Assembly: GCA_028875175.1 (NCBI GenBank) | Contig: JAPPFO010000015.1 | Coordinates: 42,556 to 60,935, forward strand | Origin: Chloroflexota bacterium | Lineage (GTDB): Bacteria; Chloroflexota; UBA11872 | Length of the DNA stretch: 18,380 nucleotides | Direction: 5' to 3' | Part shown: positions 1 to 7,723 of the stretch, in pieces | Numbering within the stretch: position 1 is the stretch's first letter | Layout of the letters: each line of letters starts with the position of its first letter | The notes under the pieces: generated by a model | Databases searched by the model: none | Told to the model about the DNA's origin: nothing | Seen by the model: the letters and a program-made list of their open reading frames with translations, nothing else | Made by a program: the position numbers and the translations under genes

Positions 1-314
1 TGGCCAAGCGCTGCCCTGACGATCCGCGTTACATCGAACGCTTTGAGGTGTTCGTCAACGGAATGGAGATGGCCAACGCGTACACCGAGCTCAACGATCC
101 GCTCGAACAGCGTGCCCGCATGGAGGAACAGGCCTCGGCACGCTACGGGGCTGATGCCACCCCGGTTGACGAGGACTTCCTGCTAGCGATCGAACACGGC
201 ATGCCCCCAGCCGGGGGCCTTGGTATTGGCGTCGACCGGCTGGTCATGGCGCTGGCGGGCGTCACCAACATTCGCGAGGTCATCCTTTTCCCTCAACTTC
301 GCGACCGTTCGTAG
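1..314 (+). CDS. lysS: Lysyl-tRNA synthetase, class II (C-terminal part, 5' truncated by window)
   Basis: This is the last ~103 codons of a class II lysyl-tRNA synthetase, read in frame from base 3. The enzyme charges tRNA-Lys with lysine in the cytoplasm. The visible part holds the LAKR-like lead-in (AKRCPDDPRYIERFE), the family signature NGMEMANAYTELNDPLEQR, and class II motif 3 (GGLGIGVDRLVMAL), whose arginine contacts ATP. It ends with the typical LysRS tail REVILFPQLRDR. The ELNDP stretch and the REVILFP ending favour LysRS over the related Asp and Asn enzymes. The N-terminal anticodon-binding OB fold and motifs 1 and 2 lie outside the window. serS follows 61 bp downstream on the same strand, so the two synthetase genes may be co-transcribed. 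The 61-bp gap holds only a weak 5-bp hairpin and no clear terminator. Confidence 0.93.
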   Translation, partial: AKRCPDDPRYIERFEVFVNGMEMANAYTELNDPLEQRARMEEQASARYGADATPVDEDFLLAIEHGMPPAGGLGIGVDRLVMALAGVTNIREVILFPQLRDRS

Positions 315-375
315 AATTAGCGCCACCCGCTTTCCGCGCTGACCGCGGCGCGCCCCACACGCCCCTGAAAACCCG

Positions 376-1656
376 ATGCTGCCCCTGAGATTCATTCGCG
401 AGCACGAAGCGCTGGTGCGTGAACGCCTGGCTACGCGCGGCGGGGATATGCCGCTGGATGAATTGCTCAGACTGGACAAGCAGCGGCGCCGATTGCTGAC
501 CGAGGTCGAAGAACTTCGTGCCGCGCGAAAGCGGGTCTCCCGAGGCATCGGCAACGCGTCCGGAGCCGAGCGTGAGGCTCTCATCGCACGGACTCGCCAA
601 CTCACGTCAGAGCTTGGCGACCAGGAACCCGAGCTGGACCGGATTCAGAACGAGGTCGATCGGTTGCTCCTCGAGATCCCCATGCTCCCCCATGCCGCGG
701 CGCCAGAGGGCGACGCGGATCACCCCGGCCAGGTGCACTATTGCAGCGGCACTCCAAGTCCGACCAGCCGAACGCCGCCGCATGACGAGATTGCCAGGGA
801 CCTGGGGATTCTCGACTTTGGCCGGGCGTCCAAGGTGGCCGGATCCGGATTCTGGATCTTCCGCGGTGCCGGGGCCCAGCTTCAGCGTGCCTTGATTCAG
901 TGGATGCTGGACTTTCAAGTCCAGGAGCATGGCTATCGCGAGTTGTATCTCCCCGCGCTCGTCACCGAGACTGCGATGACTAATGCCGCCAAGTTGCCAA
1001 AGTTTGCGGGCGACTCATATGCGGTCGACAACAGCCGCCAATGGCTCAGTCCGACCGCCGAGGTAGCGCTGTCCGAGTACCACGCGGGCGAAACCCTCGA
1101 CACAGCTATGCTCCCGGCAAAATACGTGGCGTACGCTGCGGCATTCAGGCGCGAGGCCGGTGCGGCGGGCGTTGAGACTCGGGGTCTACGCAGAGTGCGC
1201 CAATTCGACAAGATTGAGCTATTCAACGTGACTGCGCCCGAAGACTCATACAACGCCTTTGAGCGCATGCGAAGCGAGGCGGAGGCCGTGATCCGGCGCC
1301 TGGAGCTGACATATCGCGTGCGCGAGGTGCCGACCGGCGACCTGGGCTTTGCCGCGGCCAGGCAGTACGACCTGGAAGTCTGGTCGCCCGGGGCCGGGGA
1401 GTGGCTGGAAGTATCGTCCGTTTCGAACTGCGAGGCATTTCAGACGCGGCGAGCCGGCGTCCGCATTCGCAGGCCGGGTTCTGCAAAAGCCGAATACGCG
1501 CACTCGCTCAACGGCACGGCCCTGGGTCTGCCGCGTACCTTCGTTGCCTTGCTCGAGAATGGTCTCCAGGCAGATGGAACCGTCGTCATTCCGAAAGTGC
1601 TTCAGCCCTACATGAGCGGCCGCTCGCAGATTGAGGCTGAAACGCCATGGCCCTGA
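376..1656 (+). CDS. serS: Seryl-tRNA synthetase
   Basis: This full-length SerRS of 426 aa (family norm about 420-430) activates serine and charges tRNA-Ser and tRNA-Sec. Residues 1-110 form the N-terminal helical arm, a charged antiparallel coiled coil that grips the tRNA variable arm. The catalytic core carries the serine-binding TAE loop (SPTAEVALSEYH, ~226-236), motif 2 (FRREAG...ETRGLRRVRQFDKIE, ~257-281), the VSSVSNCEAFQTRR segment (~346-359) and motif 3 (LNGTALGLPRTFVALLEN, ~378-395), ending in the usual IPKVLQPYM. The ATG start gives MLPLRFIREH, which matches the usual MLDxKxIRE beginning; no clear Shine-Dalgarno precedes it. One oddity is that the usual His-Gln-Phe triplet of motif 2 reads Arg-Gln-Phe. 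The 3' end overlaps the downstream cysteine synthase by 10 bp. Confidence 0.96.
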   Translation: MLPLRFIREHEALVRERLATRGGDMPLDELLRLDKQRRRLLTEVEELRAARKRVSRGIGNASGAEREALIARTRQLTSELGDQEPELDRIQNEVDRLLLEIPMLPHAAAPEGDADHPGQVHYCSGTPSPTSRTPPHDEIARDLGILDFGRASKVAGSGFWIFRGAGAQLQRALIQWMLDFQVQEHGYRELYLPALVTETAMTNAAKLPKFAGDSYAVDNSRQWLSPTAEVALSEYHAGETLDTAMLPAKYVAYAAAFRREAGAAGVETRGLRRVRQFDKIELFNVTAPEDSYNAFERMRSEAEAVIRRLELTYRVREVPTGDLGFAAARQYDLEVWSPGAGEWLEVSSVSNCEAFQTRRAGVRIRRPGSAKAEYAHSLNGTALGLPRTFVALLENGLQADGTVVIPKVLQPYMSGRSQIEAETPWP

Positions 1657-2564
1657 CCGACGCCGCTCGCGCCCATCCACTCTTCGATCTCGTCGGCGAC
1701 ACGCCGTTGGTCGAAATCACGATCTTTCGCGCCGAGTTTCCCGAGGCCACGGTTCTCGCCAAGCTCGAGTCCATGAACCCTGGCGGATCGATCAAGGACC
1801 GCCCGGTGGCTCGAATGTTGCTGGACGCGGTGGCCGACGGGAAGCTGGGCTCCGGGCAGATCGTTCTGGACTCATCCTCGGGCAACGCCGGTATCGCCTA
1901 CGCGATGTTTGGGGCGGCGCTGGGTTATCCGGTGGAAATCGTGATCCCGGCCAACGCCAGCCAGGAACGGCGTCGCCGCCTCACGGCCCACGGCGCACAC
2001 CTGGTGATTACGGATGCCATCCTCGGCTACGACGAGGCGCTGCGTGAAGTTCAGCGTCGATACGAAGCGGATCCCGCCCGCTACTTCTTTTCCGACCAGT
2101 ACAGCAACGACTCGAACTGGCTGGCGCACTACGAAGGCACGGCCGTCGAGATCCTGGCCCAGGCGCCGGAGGACTTTACGCACTTCGTAAGCGGTGTCGG
2201 CACTGGCGGCACGATGACCGGCGTGGGCCGCCGGCTGCGCGAAGAACGACCCGACGTTGAAGTGGTGGGAGCCCTGCCGCCCGTGTTTCCGGGGGTCGAG
2301 GGGCTCAAACCGCTGGGCCAGGGACACATCGAGCCCGCCATTCTCGACCGGTCGGTCGTGGACTCCTGGGTTGATATCGACATTGACGCCGCGGGCGACC
2401 TGTCGTTCGACCTGGCGCGCGCCGGAATCTTCGCGGGGCAATCATCGGGCGCCTATCTCTATGCCGTGCGCCAGATCCTTCTGCGGGAACCGCGTGCCTG
2501 CGTGGTCACCGTGTTGCCGGACGGCGGCGACCGGTACATCTCATCGGGGCTGTGGGAGCCGTGA
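1647..2564 (+). CDS. cysM: PLP-dependent cysteine synthase family protein (CysK/CysM type)
   Basis: This 305-aa fold-type II PLP enzyme probably makes cysteine from O-acetylserine or O-phosphoserine and a sulfur donor. The Schiff-base lysine is K50 in NPGGSIKDRP. SSSGNAGI (~76-83) is the substrate-binding loop, usually TSGNTG. GVGTGGTM (~183-190) is the phosphate-binding glycine loop, S267 in AGQSSGAY binds the PLP pyridine nitrogen, and VTVLPDGGDRYISSG is the C-terminal family signature. The short C-terminus and the RPDVEVVG region resemble the mycobacterial CysM branch, but no CysO-like sulfur carrier gene lies nearby, so the sulfur donor is open. The ATG lies inside the serS 3' end (10-bp overlap), which indicates translational coupling. 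A cystathionine beta-synthase role is less likely given the short, single-domain protein. Confidence 0.88.
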   Translation: MALTDAARAHPLFDLVGDTPLVEITIFRAEFPEATVLAKLESMNPGGSIKDRPVARMLLDAVADGKLGSGQIVLDSSSGNAGIAYAMFGAALGYPVEIVIPANASQERRRRLTAHGAHLVITDAILGYDEALREVQRRYEADPARYFFSDQYSNDSNWLAHYEGTAVEILAQAPEDFTHFVSGVGTGGTMTGVGRRLREERPDVEVVGALPPVFPGVEGLKPLGQGHIEPAILDRSVVDSWVDIDIDAAGDLSFDLARAGIFAGQSSGAYLYAVRQILLREPRACVVTVLPDGGDRYISSGLWEP

Positions 2565-2587
2565 TCGAGACTCACGCGGCCTGGTCA

Positions 2588-2632
2588 TCGGGAGGTTCCA
2601 CTCGCCTTCACCTTAGGCCCGGAACTTCCCGA
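2588..2632 (+). other. Imperfect inverted repeat / RNA hairpin between cysM and the TIM-barrel gene
   Basis: TCGGGAGGTTCC (2588-2599) pairs with GGAACTTCCCGA (2621-2632). In RNA this gives a 12-bp stem with a single G-U wobble and a 21-nt loop. It starts 24 bp after the cysM stop and ends 14 bp before the ATG of the next gene. No U-run follows, so it is not a canonical intrinsic terminator. It could be an mRNA-stabilising or attenuating element or a protein-binding site. The pairing is seen directly; any function is inference. Confidence 0.45.
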
Positions 2633-2646
2633 CGCTTGCCTGCCTG

Positions 2647-3492
2647 ATGCCGCCGTTGAGGCTGGGGTTCAACCCGCGCATCGTTCCCCACGACCGCCGC
2701 CGGCTGCTGTCGCAACTGCGGGAGATCGTCGACGTCGCCGTCCGTCTCGAGTTCCAGGTGGTGGAGCTGAATCTCGACACGTACATGTACGAGTTGGGCC
2801 TGCGCACCTTCTTCGATGCCGATCTCATCGAAATCCTTGACGCCGCACCGATGCGCTTTCACCTCAATGTGTTTCGCGATGCATCCACGCGGCGCTGGCC
2901 GTCGCTGACGGACCCAAGCGCGTCGGATCGAAGCGTTGCCCTCCGCCAGTTCGTACAGATCATCGAGTTCTTCGAGCAGCGGCACGCCATGGAAATGTAC
3001 GTCGCGCATCCGGGACGCCGAATGACGGCAGATGCGCAGCACATCGACGTGCTGCGCGAGAGCTTCCGCACGATTCACGACCTGTTCCCAGGCCTGCCAA
3101 TTGCAGTCCAGAATGCGAGCGACGGCGCCGTGCTGAGTGCCCTCGACAGCGTCCTGGCCATGCTGGACGCCACAACCACGGTGCGCTTTGCGTTGCATAC
3201 GGGCCGGGCCTTTCACGCCGTGAACGGCGATCGCCTGGCGTTCGAAGCGCGGCTGGACTACATGGCGCGCTTCGCCGACCGGATGGCTGAGATTCGCTGG
3301 CACAACACCGCCCCCGGACGCGAACCCAACATGCCGCTGCACGTCGGCCTTGAACGCGGTCTGGACCTCGGCAAGGTCATGCGCACGATCGGACGCAATC
3401 CTGGCACCGTGCACATGATTGACACCGTCGGTCTCAACCCGGCGGGCCTGCTGCGCGAGGTTCGTGCCCTGCGCCACGCCGTCGGGGTATAA
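2647..3492 (+). CDS. TIM-barrel protein, xylose isomerase/endonuclease IV-like superfamily, divergent
   Basis: This 281-aa protein looks like an AP endonuclease 2/sugar phosphate isomerase-epimerase TIM barrel. By eye, the repeating beta-strand ends line up with that fold: VVELNLDT (~38-45), MRFHLNVF (~69-76), MYVAHPGR (~117-124), IAVQNASD (~152-159), FALHTGRAFH (~181-190), IRWHNT (~216-221), LHVGLERG (~231-238) and VHMIDTVG (~255-262). Several positions that normally bind the di- or trinuclear metal centre differ. The ENT-type glutamate is Gln155, the DTGH/DTCH pair is His184 and Arg187, and the HLND strand is WHNT, while His72, His121 and His232 remain. The protein may use a different metal arrangement or be a non-catalytic homologue, and its substrate cannot be named. 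It runs with serS/cysM and ends 10 bp from the convergent ABC permease gene. The ATG lacks a clear Shine-Dalgarno. Confidence 0.6.
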   Translation: MPPLRLGFNPRIVPHDRRRLLSQLREIVDVAVRLEFQVVELNLDTYMYELGLRTFFDADLIEILDAAPMRFHLNVFRDASTRRWPSLTDPSASDRSVALRQFVQIIEFFEQRHAMEMYVAHPGRRMTADAQHIDVLRESFRTIHDLFPGLPIAVQNASDGAVLSALDSVLAMLDATTTVRFALHTGRAFHAVNGDRLAFEARLDYMARFADRMAEIRWHNTAPGREPNMPLHVGLERGLDLGKVMRTIGRNPGTVHMIDTVGLNPAGLLREVRALRHAVGV

Positions 3493-3502
3493 AGAAGCGC
3501 CG

Positions 3503-4591
3503 CTACTCGTACTTGAAGAGACGGACGGCCAGGCCAAAAAAGACGACCAGGAAGACCGACAGCACGCCAAGGTTGAGCGCCATCGAGTGCACGGGGGCGC
3601 CGCCAACCATCAGCTGTCGCATTGCATCCCCCAGGTAGGTCAGTGGCATCGCGCTGACCACCGGACGAATCCAGTCCGGCATGGTGTCCAGGGGAAAGAA
3701 GATGCCCGACAGGAACAACATCGGAAACGTGACCACCTGGGCGATGGGAAAGAACCCCTGCTCCGTCTTTGCAAAGGCGCCAAGGAAAAACCCAATCGCA
3801 ACGAATGCCAACCCGCCCAGGACCGTGACACCCGCGAGGGCCGGAAGATTCTCGACTTTGACCGAGACTCCGCCAATGAGCACGGCCAGCACGACTAGCA
3901 GCACGGTCTGGAGAAGTACCACCACCATCCGAAACGTCACGTCGGCCCCAACCAGCGCCCAGGCCGGCAAGGGTGTGGCCGAGAGGCGGCGAAGCACCCG
4001 GCGTTCGCGCAGCGACACCATGGCGATGGCGCCGAACACGCCGCCGTTCATCACGCTCATGGCAATCAGGCCGGGCATGATGAAGTCGATCACTTGCAGC
4101 CGTTCTGATTGAAGCGTCTGGAAATCGGCGGTGACCATCGGGTGCGTCTGCGTCAGCGCACGGTCGGCGACCTCGAACGCGCGGAGAAGCACCGGAATCA
4201 CAACTTGCTGGGTGGTCTGTTGCGACGGGTCAAAGTGGACCTGGAGCGGCTGCGGAGTGCCTCCGTCGATCGAGGCGCCGAAACCACGCGGAACGACAAT
4301 CACAGCGCGCCGGTCGCCGTCCGCGAGGCTGGCGATCTCGGACTCACGGTCGCCGCGAGTGAGTTCCAGGGCCTCGAACTGGCTCAGAACCTCACCCAGA
4401 GTCGCGGCCTGAGGCGAAGCGTCCTCCATGACCAGGCCGACCTCGTAGCTGGCTCCGTCATCGCCTCGACCCAGCACGATGCCGAAAATGCCAATGAAGA
4501 GGATCGGAAACGCGAGGGTCCAGAAGAGCGCGGTGCGATCGCGCACAAAGTCGCGGTAGTTCGTACGGAGAAGCGGCAGGAAGGCGTTCAA
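3503..4591 (-). CDS. ABC-2 type transporter permease
   Basis: This 362-aa membrane subunit belongs to an ABC exporter of the ABC-2/YhgE-YbhS-like class. It has one N-terminal membrane helix (~22-41, TALFWTLAFPILFIGIFGIV) and a large extracytoplasmic domain (~45-165). A C-terminal block of about five helices follows (~168-190, 210-240, 250-272, 283-300, 335-357), with the ABC-2 signature region FLSGIFFPLDTMPDWIRPVVSAMPLTYLGDAMRQL (residues ~295-330, written here as the family landmark). It starts with TTG, and the TTGA overlaps the stop of the upstream ATPase gene by 4 bp, so the two are almost certainly translated together. It would pair with that ATPase to export a hydrophobic compound, drug or lipid; the substrate is unknown. 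The gene converges with the TIM-barrel gene, with 10 bp between stops and no visible terminator hairpin. Confidence 0.88.
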   Translation of the reverse strand: MNAFLPLLRTNYRDFVRDRTALFWTLAFPILFIGIFGIVLGRGDDGASYEVGLVMEDASPQAATLGEVLSQFEALELTRGDRESEIASLADGDRRAVIVVPRGFGASIDGGTPQPLQVHFDPSQQTTQQVVIPVLLRAFEVADRALTQTHPMVTADFQTLQSERLQVIDFIMPGLIAMSVMNGGVFGAIAMVSLRERRVLRRLSATPLPAWALVGADVTFRMVVVLLQTVLLVVLAVLIGGVSVKVENLPALAGVTVLGGLAFVAIGFFLGAFAKTEQGFFPIAQVVTFPMLFLSGIFFPLDTMPDWIRPVVSAMPLTYLGDAMRQLMVGGAPVHSMALNLGVLSVFLVVFFGLAVRLFKYE

Positions 4592-5502
4592 TCTCGTAGC
4601 GTCCGTCCGGTGAGCTTGAGAAAGACGTCCTCAAGCGTGGCGTGGCGGACCCGCATGCTCTCCAGCGGAGCTCCACGCTCCTGAGCAAGTTCGAGCAGGC
4701 TACCCATGGTGCGCGGGATATCGCTGCTGAAGATGCTGTGGGCCGATCCCTGCGAGGTCGCGCTGGTCACTCCCGCAAGCCCGCTCATATCGTCCGCCGT
4801 GAGCCCGTTGTTCGAGACGAACTCGATAGCGTCCTCGTCAAAGCTGGCCCGCACCAGCGCTCCCGGACTGTCGAGCGCAATGATCCGACCGTGGTCCATC
4901 ACGGCCACGCGATCGCAGAGGCGTTCGGCTTCTTCCATGTAATGCGTCGTCAGCACCACCGTCATCCCATCGGCCTTGAACCCCTCGATGATTTCCCACA
5001 GGTTTCGGCGAGCCTGCGGGTCCATGCCTGTTGATGGCTCGTCCAGGAAGACCAGCCGCGGTTTGTTCACCACGGCCAACGCCACCGAGAGCCGCTGTGC
5101 CTGCCCGCCCGACAACTCCGCAATGCGGGCGTTACGCCGATCTTGCAAGCCCATCAGGGCGATAAGTTCGTCGGTCTCGGCCTGCTGCTTGTAGAACGAT
5201 CCAAAGAGGCTGATGACTTCATGCACGCGCAGGCGCGGGTAAAGCGCCACCTGCTGCAGTTGCACTCCGACGAGCCGCTTGAATTCTTGACCGGATGTCG
5301 CGGGGTCCAGCCCAAGGACGCTGACTTCGCCGCTATCGCGGATACGCAGCCCTTCGAGGATTTCGACGGTCGTGGTCTTCCCGGCCCCGTTGGGCCCGAG
5401 CATTCCAAAGACCTCGCCCTCCGCAACGTCGAACGCGACGCCGGCCACGGCCTGCAAATCGCCATACGCCTTGCGCAGGTCGCGAACTTCGATTACGGGC
5501 AT
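4588..5502 (-). CDS. ABC transporter ATP-binding protein (DrrA/CcmA-like)
   Basis: This 304-aa ATPase subunit powers the neighbouring ABC-2 permease. All nucleotide-binding motifs are intact: Walker A GPNGAGKTT (~36-44), Q-loop region QLQQVALYP (~81-89), signature LSGGQ (130-134), Walker B LVFLDEP with catalytic E155, D-loop TGMDP, and the switch histidine H187 in LTTHYMEEAERL. The YPRLRVHEVISLFGSFY stretch and the ~80-residue C-terminal domain ending ATLEDVFLKLTGR are typical of DrrA-type exporter ATPases. The ATG at 5502 opens with MPVIEVRDLRKAYG, as expected for the family. It lies 73 bp downstream of the hydantoinase-like gene on the same strand, so a three-gene transcript is possible. 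The pair resembles drug or antibiotic resistance exporters, but the cargo cannot be read from the sequence. Confidence 0.93.
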   Translation of the reverse strand: MPVIEVRDLRKAYGDLQAVAGVAFDVAEGEVFGMLGPNGAGKTTTVEILEGLRIRDSGEVSVLGLDPATSGQEFKRLVGVQLQQVALYPRLRVHEVISLFGSFYKQQAETDELIALMGLQDRRNARIAELSGGQAQRLSVALAVVNKPRLVFLDEPSTGMDPQARRNLWEIIEGFKADGMTVVLTTHYMEEAERLCDRVAVMDHGRIIALDSPGALVRASFDEDAIEFVSNNGLTADDMSGLAGVTSATSQGSAHSIFSSDIPRTMGSLLELAQERGAPLESMRVRHATLEDVFLKLTGRTLRD

Positions 5503-5575
5503 GCGCGAACGCCTTGTTCGGGTCGAGAGGGATACGGACCTTCGAAAGCTTAATGCCGGATCCGCCGCGGGAAGG

Positions 5576-7549
5576 TTAGATTCGCTCCAATATCAGCGCT
5601 GCCTGGTCATCCACCTGCGCTCGCCAGCCCGGCGGCACCCAGGTGGTCGCGTCCTCCTGCAACACCAGCAGCGGGCCGCGCGCCCGCAAGCCGACGTGTA
5701 ACTCGGCGCGGCGGAAGACGCGCGCGTCTTTGACCTTGCCGTCGATTACCACTGACGTCCGCCGTACCTGCGGGCGCCCGACGTCCGGCACTTCGACCCT
5801 GGGCAGCGGCGGCTGCTCGAGGGAAGCGATCAGTCGAGCAACGACGACCTCCACGGCCGCTTCCGGTCGACTGTGCGCGTATCGCTCGTGATGCCGCCGG
5901 TGAAAGGCGCGAACGGCGCCGGCAATGTTGCGGCCACGGAGCGGCACCGTCAGCTCGAATGACTGTCCGGCGTACCTGAGATCGAGCAGCCGTTGCAACC
6001 GCGGACGTCCCGAGCCGGCAAAGTCGCGGCGCGCATTCCGCTCCAGGCGACCGAACGCGGCGGCCAGGCCCGGCACGCTCCTCGCGGTCGCCGGACGCAG
6101 CAGCGTGGCCGAATACTCCCGAACGTGTTCGCCGCTGAGCGCGCCGAGCGCGGACAGCACGCCCGGATACCTTGGCACCAGCACGCGATCGATCTCCAGG
6201 CGCTCGGCCAGCGCGCAGCCGTGCAGCGGTCCCGCGCCTCCGAACGCCAGGAGCGTGAAGTCGCGCGGGTCGTAACCGCGCTCGAGGGTGATGACGCGCA
6301 GCGCGCGCTCCATGTGGGCGTCCGCCACGGCCACCACGGCCGTCGCTGCCCGGTGGCGCGCGTCGATCGATCCATCGCCAGCAGCCGTGAGCCGGTCTAT
6401 TGCCTCCGCTGCGGCGGAGGCGTCCAGCGCCACGTCGTCGGCCAGCGTGGCATCGGAAATTAGCCGGCCCAGCACCACATTGGCGTCCGTCACCGTCGGT
6501 TCCGTGCCGCCGCGGCCGTAAGCGGCGGGTCCGGGCTGCGCCCCCGAGCTGCGCGGACCGACGCGTAGACCGCCCGCCTCGTCACGCGAGGCAATCGATC
6601 CGCCGCCGGCTCCCACCGTATGAATATCGGTCATCGGAATCGCCACCGGCAGCCCGCCAACCGTGGCGTCGTTGCGGCGCAGCGGCTCGCCTGGGCAAAT
6701 CGCAACGTCGGTCGAGGTTCCCCCCATATCCAACGTCACGATGTGATCGAACCCGGAAGCGGCCGCCACGGCGCGTGCCCCAACGACCCCGGCCGCGGGA
6801 CCGCTGAGCACGGACTGCACCGGCGCCGCGGCCGCTTCGGATGACCGCAGGACGCCGCCGCTGGACTGGACGATCCAGAGCTGCCCTGGGACGGCTCGCT
6901 CCAGGCGGCGAATGTAGCGCCCCATTACCGGCGCCACGTACGCGTCGACCGCGGTGGTGCTGGTGCGCTCGTATTCGCGGTGCTCCGGCAGCACCTCGGA
7001 CGAGATGGAGACCCAGCGCACGCCGGCCCGCCGCAGCGCGGCGCGCACCGAGCGTTCGTGCGACGGGCGCAGGAAACTGAACAGCAGGCAAACCGCGGCG
7101 GCTTCAGGCGCGAGCTCTCGGACCTCCTCGGTCAACCGGTCCAGCGATTCGCGTTCCAGCGGACGTCGCACGGCGCCGTCGGCCCCCACCCGCTCATCAA
7201 CTTCCAATCGCAGGTCACGCTCGATCAGCGGCGCCGGCTTGCGCGGCTCGACGGCGTAGAGGGCCGGGCGGTTCTGGCGAGCGATCTCCAGCACGTCACG
7301 AAACCCGGCCGTGGTGACCAGCACGGTCCGGGCGCCCTTGCGTTCCAGGACGGCGTTGGTGGCAACCGTGGACCCGTGGACGACCGTCGCGTCAGACTGA
7401 ATCCCGGCGCGACGCAGACCTTCCAGGACCGCCTGGGACGGATCGTGTGGGGTGCTGGACACCTTGAAGATGTGCAACCCGTTCGCCGTGGCAACGGCAA
7501 AGTCAGTGAACGTGCCGCCCACGTCGACCCCCACGCGCACGGCACTCAC
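5576..7549 (-). CDS. Hydantoinase A/5-oxoprolinase family protein (HyuA-like ATPase)
   Basis: This ~657-aa ASKHA-fold protein belongs to the family that hydrolyses cyclic amides (hydantoins, 5-oxoproline) with ATP or carboxylates ketones (acetone/acetophenone carboxylase A subunits). Visible landmarks are the N-terminal phosphate-1 loop GVDVGGTFTDFAV, HGSTVATNAVLERKGA, the QSSGG motif, the phosphate-2 loop VTLDMGGTSTDVAI, GAGGGSIA, the adenosine-region motif AFGGAGPLHGCALAERL and the C-terminal ATTWVPPGW box. The chosen GTG at 7549 gives VSAVRVGVDVGG, close to the usual start. A TTG at 7627 would add 26 residues of unconvincing sequence and is less likely. No hyuB-type partner gene is adjacent on either side, although A and B subunits are normally encoded together. 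It is divergent from rex and upstream of the ABC exporter pair. The substrate is unknown. Confidence 0.87.
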   Translation of the reverse strand: MSAVRVGVDVGGTFTDFAVATANGLHIFKVSSTPHDPSQAVLEGLRRAGIQSDATVVHGSTVATNAVLERKGARTVLVTTAGFRDVLEIARQNRPALYAVEPRKPAPLIERDLRLEVDERVGADGAVRRPLERESLDRLTEEVRELAPEAAAVCLLFSFLRPSHERSVRAALRRAGVRWVSISSEVLPEHREYERTSTTAVDAYVAPVMGRYIRRLERAVPGQLWIVQSSGGVLRSSEAAAAPVQSVLSGPAAGVVGARAVAAASGFDHIVTLDMGGTSTDVAICPGEPLRRNDATVGGLPVAIPMTDIHTVGAGGGSIASRDEAGGLRVGPRSSGAQPGPAAYGRGGTEPTVTDANVVLGRLISDATLADDVALDASAAAEAIDRLTAAGDGSIDARHRAATAVVAVADAHMERALRVITLERGYDPRDFTLLAFGGAGPLHGCALAERLEIDRVLVPRYPGVLSALGALSGEHVREYSATLLRPATARSVPGLAAAFGRLERNARRDFAGSGRPRLQRLLDLRYAGQSFELTVPLRGRNIAGAVRAFHRRHHERYAHSRPEAAVEVVVARLIASLEQPPLPRVEVPDVGRPQVRRTSVVIDGKVKDARVFRRAELHVGLRARGPLLVLQEDATTWVPPGWRAQVDDQAALILERI

Positions 7550-7723
7550 GGGACGCGATGTCTTGAAAGCAAAGGCCTTGTCGGCTTCCTGGCTGTCAGC
7601 GAGCGATCCGCGAGCATAGGCAGCCAACCGCGTACGTCAACCACACACAATCACTTGGAAGCGCACGCGAACCGTCGCCTGAGGCTGCAAGAATAGGTCC
7701 ATTCATTGCGTAGCCTCGACGGT
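7550..7723. promoter_or_regulatory. Divergent intergenic region between hyuA-like gene and rex
   Basis: This 174-bp stretch separates the divergent starts of the hydantoinase-like gene (minus) and rex (plus), so it should hold promoters for both. I see no convincing -35/-10 pair and no palindromic Rex operator; CACACAA near 7644-7650 is only a lone half-site-like sequence. If the hyuA-like gene really begins at the TTG at 7627, the non-coding part shrinks to 96 bp. No tRNA or terminator is visible. Confidence 0.4.

Noticed and set aside
315..375. Possible terminator between lysS and serS (CCGCG-CTGAC-CGCGG)
   Set aside because: The stem is only 5 bp with no T-run. Such short GC hairpins are common by chance in this base composition.
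2608..3606. Minus-strand open frame (332 codons) opposite the TIM-barrel gene
   Set aside because: The plus-strand frame has family-like motifs, whereas this frame has no recognisable motif and a shadow-like composition. The plus-strand gene is preferred.
5503..5575. Possible promoter for the ABC exporter in the 73-bp gap
   Set aside because: Only weak AT-rich hexamers (around the AAGCTT) with poor spacing are visible. Nothing distinguishes this from simple read-through from the hydantoinase-like gene.
7550..7627. N-terminal extension of the hydantoinase-like gene from a TTG at 7627
   Set aside because: The added 26 residues resemble no family N-terminus. The GTG at 7549 places the phosphate-1 loop at the usual distance from the start.
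7640..7652. Possible Rex half-site (CACACAA) upstream of rex
   Set aside because: There is no matching TTGTG arm at the right spacing. A single half-site is expected by chance.
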